This document shows positions 58,801 to 64,000 of a stretch of DNA of 64,000 nt, in pieces; positions within the stretch are counted from its first letter, which is position 1; each line of letters opens with the position of its first letter. Under the pieces are notes generated by a model that ran no database searches, was not told the DNA's origin, and saw only the letters and a list, made by a program, of their open reading frames with translations. The DNA is taken from assembly GCF_037392515.1 (NCBI RefSeq), contig NC_090291.1, positions 16,829,501 through 16,893,500 on the forward strand. The letters are read 5' to 3'. Position numbers and translations under genes: made by a program. Source of the stretch: Haliotis asinina. Its lineage: Eukaryota; Mollusca; Gastropoda; Lepetellida; Haliotidae.

Positions 58801-61800
58801 TCATGTAAGGTTTCATGAATTCTGCCTAGAAGTTGGGGGCTTTCAGGATTATTGCTTCAGATTTGTGCACAAATATTGGTTTCTGAGTTAATACATTTAA
58901 TCTGTCATGCCATGAGAGTAACATAAAAGAACAGGATTATCTGTAACTTCTTTTGAGTAGTATATACAGGTGTGCAAGTGCATTGGGTGGTATGCATGGG
59001 TAGGTGTATACAGGTATGTGTGCTTGCGGTCAAATACGCGTAACACAAAACATGTATTGGGTATGCAAGTGGTCATATATATGGATATGGAGGTGTGTGC
59101 ACCTGGTGAGCTATTGAGATCTGTCCACCATGTGAGATATGTAGGTGTGTGCACCAGGTGAGATATGCAGGTGTGCGCACTAGGTGAGATATTCAGGAGT
59201 GTACACTAGGTGAGGTATACAGGTACGTGCACCAGGTGAGATATGCAAGTGTGTGCACTAGGTGAGATATGCAGATGTGTGAACGTTGTGATACACAGGT
59301 GTGCACTAGGTGAGATATGGAGTTAAATGCACCAGGTGAGATATTCAGGTGTTGGCACTTACTGGGATATGGAGGCATGTGCACGTACTGAGATACTAAT
59401 GTGTATGCACCAAGTGAGATATTTAGGTGTGTGCAACAGGTGAGACATGCAAATATGTACACCAGGTGAGACATGGTGCATGAACTTAATGCTATGGAGT
59501 TGTGTGCTTCAGGTGTCACAGTGCACTAGGTGAGATAGGCAGATGTGTGAACTTCATGATATACAGGTGTGTGCACTTGGTAAAACACAGGTGTGCTCAT
59601 TAAGTGAGATATGGAGTTAAATGCACCAGGTGAGATATTCAGGTGTTCGCACTCACTGAATCATGAAGGTATGTGCACTTACTGAGATATGGAGGTGTGC
59701 GCACCAGGTGAAATATGGAGGTGTGTGCACCAAGTGGAATATGGATGTGTGTGCACGCGGTAAGATGGGCAGATGTGTGAACCTGGTGATATATCAAGGT
59801 TGATGCACCAGGTGACAGACACTTACAGGTGCAACAGCAACAGCAACAACTACTGATGATGTCAAATCCAACACTCTTTTCATCAGATGTTACAGGTAGA
59901 GTATAGTTCAGTAAATGGATAAGGGGATTAACTATTTGTATATTGACAACTTCCACTGCACTTACATTATTGTATATTCATTATTTTTTAACTACTCTAA
60001 AAGGCACCTATTTAGATTTTACAGGAGCTTCTTTTTACTCCAATGCATGTACACACACCCCTTAAACCTCTATGTCCATGTCTCAAGCAAAAATGACTTA
60101 GAAAATGAAAGATGTGAGGTGAGTTCTATTTCGCATCAACAGTATTCTAGGTATACTATGGCAGCAAGAATAGTCTTCACAAATGGCCGCAGTGTTAATG
60201 CATGGTGATGAGGCCACTGTGTAAGCCTTGTGTGTGAGGTCACTGTGTAAGACTTGTGTGCGAGGCCAGTGTGTAAGGCTTGTTTTTCAGGCTACTATGT
60301 AAGGTTTGTGTGTGAGGCCACTGTGTAAGTCTTGTGTGAGAGACCTGTGTGTGAGGTCAGTGTGACTGAAGCTGTGTTAATGCATGATGAAGCATGAGTC
60401 TGCAGCAGCAGCAGCAGCAACTATCCCTGAAATGATGAGTGCAGTGTTACAGAAGCTGTGCGTGTGACGGGAAGCTACACTGTAACTGAGGAGGTGGTGC
60501 ATAAGGGGCCGTGAAGCAAGATTGAGGAGGAAGGGGAAGGTCGGCCATGTTCCAAGCAGACATATGATGTTTACACTTCCTTACTGATGAACACTTTCAC
60601 AATACTAACACAATGTCAGAGGTTCAGGTTCTAGAGAGAAAATAGGAACTTCACATGGCTTATTACAGAAATGCATCATCACTAAATTTATTTTCCCTCA
60701 AGTATCAACATTTTGATCTGCAAAAATCATTTGATTTGAAATATGACAAAAACAGAAACTTTAAAAATGAGTCTAACTTTTGTTCTGCTTGGCTCTTGGA
60801 CCAACAATTACACACAAAACAAAATACAGTGACGATACAACAAACCACTAGCGTGACCGTCGAGTCACCATGCACACCTTGGACCAGTGCAAAGCATGCC
60901 AATATGGCCTCTGCCACGCACGTAGTGCCTGTGGGCACTCAACGAGCCAACATGTCTCCTCCATTGCCACGTTAGGTTTGCGATTGTGTTTACACTGAAT
61001 ATCTGTGGCGGGCGCATGCTTGCCATGTGCATCGACTTGATTACACTTGAGGTATCTCGACCGTCTCCCTCGACCGCATGTTCGTGAACACTAAGGCAAG
61101 AAAGCATGGCGTTTTTCATTCAACCAGTTCATGACTACGGAAGCTTATTGTAGAAGCAAGCATCTAAAGATTATATGTATATGATCATCTGACTATAGGT
61201 CCTTCCTTTGGTACAACAGTGAGGAAAAAGTGTTTATAGGTTTACACAACCATCACCTTTCAAATCATTCTTACCCCAGTGACAATAAAATTACCTTTTG
61301 ACAAAATACAGTATACACTGATTCCGGAGGATATTTAGTCAAAGAAGAGCCGTAAAATCACTAATAGTGACGCCATTTTAAAATAAGAACTAGTTACGAA
61401 GACCTTTCTGGATATAATAATATACAAGTTACAGTTATTAACAAACCCTCCATAAGTGTTCAAAGGCTGAAATCTCTAGTTAATGAAGTCACCTGCTCTC
61501 TCTCAATTCTTTGAAGTCAAGTCTTGTGCTCAATAAGTTTAGTGTGGATAATGTGCTCTTTAATGGTGTACTACTTTTTTATATATTCCAAGCAGAAATA
61601 AAATGCTTTCATGCAGGTTGTTGTTGATTGACTAGTCTTTTTTTCTATCCTATTGCTCCACAAAAAAAATATTGCGTCTTATAGTTGCATATCTGAACCA
61701 CAGCATTGTGTCCTTGCTGGGTTTCAGTGATATGTACAGAGTGGCAGAGGATCTTTTTCGTTATTGTGGTGAAGACATAGCAAGCTAAAATCTCCACCCA

Positions 61801-63692
61801 TGAAGACCCAGGTTATCACTGGTCTTCAGCAAGCCATGCCTGTCATGAGAGGCAACTTAAGAGATTGGGCAGTCAGTCTCTGAGACTCTGTTGACACATG
61901 TCATCGTATCTCCACTGCATACATGAATGCTCATGATGTTGATCATTGGATTTTCTGGTCCAGATTTGATGATCTACAGACCCCTGATATATCTGGAATA
62001 TTGCTGAGTGTAACAAGACTTAGATTTGAGCACTTAGTTAGTTTGAAATCATGAGCAAAAGTGTAAGTGAACTGTACAACATCCAACAAACACAATTTCA
62101 CAAAAATTTAAAAGTCACATTAAAAAAAACAGAACCAAACACAATTTCATAAAACTGTAAAAAAATTAAGAACAAAACCAAACATTACTGAAAGCACTTT
62201 CTTTCTTTAACATATAGTGCATATTGTGAGATAATGTTAGGCAAACATGCTATTCAAATACATGTAATACATAATGCTTGCATTTAACATTTTCTATTAG
62301 ACTGTATAATTTTACAGGATCATAGCATAATCTATAAATTATCTTAGAGGGAAATGTTATTCTAGAGAAGCAGAAGCTAAAGCAGTTTGTGATATTGCTC
62401 TCTGTATAATACCCACAGTTCTCTTTTCACACATTTTTTTAAATCTTAGTTTTTCCAGTCTCAGGATTAAGTATCAGTTTTCAGTAGAAATCATAAAATA
62501 TTGAACTTTAACTAGATATGAACTTACAGGTCCCCATGGTGACAGCAGCCATTCATATTTCTCTTTACAGAGTGGCATTTTGCATGTGCGGGCCACGTTG
62601 GGTTTCTTCAGGCCTGAACACTCCTCCTCGGACAGTACACGGAACCCTCGCCGTTCACGACGACGGCAGATTATACGACGATGTTGCATGCCCTTGCCAC
62701 ACGTTGTTGAACACTGAAATCAGAAACACCTGGTACATCCATATCTGACGTTTTTCATACTTGATCATTTCTCAATTTGAAAAAGACCCAACAGTGAAAT
62801 GTTTCCTGTTTCTCTGTAAACATGCAATGATCATGAAATGCTACAAATATCCTCGTCTCTTGTCATCATCCCATTTAGTCCTACTCACTCTGCTACTAAC
62901 CTTACCGACATCAGCACACGCTGCCCCTAGTCCTGATCACTGACTCACCTTCCCCCACTTGCCCACGTGCCACTTGGACGGACACTGTTGAACATTACAA
63001 CGTCTCTTTCTGGCAGGTTTCGGAAGGTGTTTACAGAATCTCCGCTTCAGGCGGCGATCTTTGTGCGAGGACAGTTTCTGGCGACATGTTATTTTCCGTA
63101 TCTGTTTCCCGCTGCCACATGCCTTGGTGCAAGACTGCCACTCCTCAGCAGACCACCTGAAGCATCAAAACACAGCATGACCAAGAGGACACCAATAACT
63201 TTATCTAGATGTAGCCTGTATACCTGGCCTCATGAAGCAGAATCTCTTTAGGAGTAGTGTCATTTCAACTAGACCATCAAGGAGGATTTCAGGAGTGTTT
63301 TGCTAAAATCCCATTTACAAAACTATAAATTGTTCTGACCTTAACTGACTCATCTGTACATGCTTTAAATATCAATATTTCCTAAAACAGACTTACAACT
63401 TTGCAAATGAAACTTCACTGAGCAGAGCTAGTGAACAATACGTACTTAGAAGGCTTAGTGAATGTGTGCGACCTGAGAAGACCCCAGTCAATCTGTAAAA
63501 ATGCCCAGTCACTGTGTTTAACCCTGACAAGTCCTCATTCAATGGGTCACGTGCTGCATGCTCACCTGGGAGGACAGGGCTGAGCGTTACATGGGAAGAG
63601 GCCAGTCTTAGGTTTGCGACGAGCATCACAGTACTTGTTGTCCACCACCACCCGGAGATCTCGCCGACATGATGCAGTGACATTCTTCTTCC
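55746..63692 (-). CDS. Second ADAMTS16/18-like gene, C-terminal part (span; 5' end beyond window)
   Basis: Six exons on the minus strand join in one frame of 329 residues plus stop, encoding TSR2 (part) to TSR6 and PLAC. Exon lengths in order are 127, 208, 186, 213, 148 and 110, against 127, 208, 192, 201, 145 and 110 for the last six exons of the plus gene, with every phase the same. This shows common ancestry. The protease, disintegrin and spacer portions lie past position 64000, so an active enzyme is expected but not seen. Between 63693 and 64000 I find no match to the preceding exon. Confidence 0.93.
56914..57083 (+). mobile_element. SINE family A, full-length recent copy
   Basis: Bounded by a perfect 16-bp target duplication TCAGCCTTAGTTTGCA (56898-56913 and 57084-57099). 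The head has a tRNA-like A box (TAGCCTAGTGG near 56926) and B box (GGTTCGATTCC, 56969-56979). The body ends ATATTGCTGGAATATTGC, AAAGCAACGTAAAA and (ACTC)n. This is the best reference copy of the family here. Confidence 0.9.
57544..57668. repeat. Foldback (hairpin) element
   Basis: Inverted arms 57545-57598 and 57612-57667 (CATGCCCATAACATTCTATG against the complement CCCATGTCATACTATG, and CTAAATATTGGTAT against CTAAATGTTGGTAT) around a short loop. No coding content. Confidence 0.7.
58132..58279 (-). CDS. TSR6 exon, minus-strand ADAMTS
   Basis: Acceptor tgtattgcag, donor GTAAGT, ends in phase 1. It reads CSATCGRGIQVRSIKCIDSQ, CKSRSKPHTSRPCNAGICPS and KD. The following intron holds no repeat array, whereas the intron before this exon holds large minisatellites (58970-59830, 60211-60365). 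Confidence 0.95.
58970..59830 (+). repeat. Large minisatellite in minus-gene intron
   Basis: Roughly thirty units of about 25-30 bp with consensus GTGTGCACCAGGTGAGATAT and variants. It lies in the intron between the exons at 58132-58279 and 60878-61090, antisense to the gene. Confidence 0.85.
60211..60365 (+). repeat. 26-bp tandem repeat in minus-gene intron
   Basis: About six copies of GAGGCCACTGTGTAAG plus CCTTGTGTGT. A short CAG run follows at about 60401-60418. Confidence 0.8.
60878..61090 (-). CDS. TSR5 and start of TSR6, minus-strand ADAMTS
   Basis: Acceptor ttgccttag, donor GTGTGC, phase 0-0. It reads CSRTCGRGRRSRYLKC, CKHNRKPNVAMEETCWLVEC and WHALHWSK. The acceptor's pyrimidine tract is modest; the six TSR cysteines are all present. 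Confidence 0.92.
61792..62015 (+). mobile_element. SINE family B copy in minus-gene intron
   Basis: CACCCATGAAGACCCAGGTT, GTCATGAGAGGCAACTTAAG, ATATCTGGAATATTGCTGAG; lies antisense to the minus-strand ADAMTS gene. Confidence 0.75.
62528..62713 (-). CDS. TSR4 and start of TSR5, minus-strand ADAMTS
   Basis: Acceptor ctgatttcag, donor GTAAGT, phase 0-0. It reads CSTTCGKGMQHRRIICRRRE, CSGLKKPNVARTCKMPLC and YEWLLSPWGP. It ends on WGP exactly as its plus-strand counterpart does. Confidence 0.95.
62949..63156 (-). CDS. TSR3 and start of TSR4, minus-strand ADAMTS
   Basis: Acceptor gatgcttcag, donor GTGAGT. It reads RWSAEEWQSCTKACGSGKQI, CRQKLSSHKD, KHLPKPARKRRCNVQQCP and WHVGKWGK. Length 208 nt, as in the plus gene. 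TKACGSG replaces the usual S.SCGGG, losing the Ser/Thr just before the second Cys. Confidence 0.94.
63566..63692 (-). CDS. TSR2 exon of minus-strand ADAMTS
   Basis: On the minus strand, acceptor gcaatcttcag and donor GTGAGC. It begins in phase 1 and reads KKNVTASCRRDLRVVVDNKY, CDARRKPKTGLFPCNAQPCP, P. NVT is a potential N-glycosylation site. The equivalent plus-gene exon (41704-41830) has the same 127 nt. Confidence 0.94.
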
Positions 63693-64000
63693 CTGAAGAT
63701 TGCAAGAATACTAAGCATTATCTTTGATTTTGTATTTCTCAAACAAAAAGTGTATACTAATTCAAGTCAAGTTAAAATCAAACAGATCCTAAAATCCTGC
63801 TGTCAAGGCAATAACTATTAGTAATCTAATCCAGAGCTATCATCACTTATCCTACATAGAGTCAACAAATCCCATTCTGAACAAAATCAGCAAATATCAA
63901 CTACCACCCTGACTCATCATTCTTACCCAGAATCACTATGAAACATGTCCTGTACACTTTGCCACAAATACAATTCGGCTGCGCACACATTTCTTCCTAT

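Overview
This window is animal genomic DNA, most likely from a gastropod mollusc; an abalone (Haliotis) is my best guess. Exons are short and GC-richer than the AT-rich introns around them, and they are bounded by GT..AG splice sites. Two tRNA-like SINE families ending in (ACTC)n runs are scattered throughout; I associate that type of repeat with vetigastropods, from memory and not from a search.

The only genes I can support are two secreted metalloprotease genes of the ADAMTS16/18 clade, arranged tail to tail. The plus-strand gene (27152-46051) is nearly complete. It has one prodomain exon, a small linker exon, then a continuous, phase-consistent chain of 20 exons (31222-46051, 978 residues plus stop). 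That chain encodes a furin site, a zinc metalloprotease with HEIGHNFGMFHD, a disintegrin-like domain, a central thrombospondin repeat (TSR), a cysteine-rich domain, a spacer, five more TSRs and a PLAC domain. The minus-strand gene enters from beyond the right edge and ends at 55746. Its six visible exons encode the C-terminal TSRs and PLAC domain, with exon lengths and phases almost identical to the last six exons of the plus gene. The pair therefore looks like an inverted (convergent) duplication. The products would be extracellular matrix-acting enzymes; substrates cannot be read from the sequence.

Region by region: 1-27151 has no gene I can support and holds SINE copies, tandem repeats, foldback elements and a 2.06-kb TTAA-flanked element (17991-20046). 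27152-46051 is the plus gene, whose introns carry SINEs, a tRNA-like palindrome and two tandem arrays built from splice-donor sequence. 46052-55745 lies between the two stop codons and contains a 502-bp Mutator-like element with a captured RecQ-helicase gene fragment, plus a 321-bp relative of the TTAA element. 55746-64000 is the partial minus gene, with large minisatellites in its introns.

The most unusual items are the Pack-MULE-like element at 47360-47861 (9-bp target duplication, long terminal inverted repeats, helicase start codon and Walker A), the convergent ADAMTS pair, the donor-derived tandem arrays, and a recently inserted SINE with a perfect 16-bp target duplication at 56898-57099.
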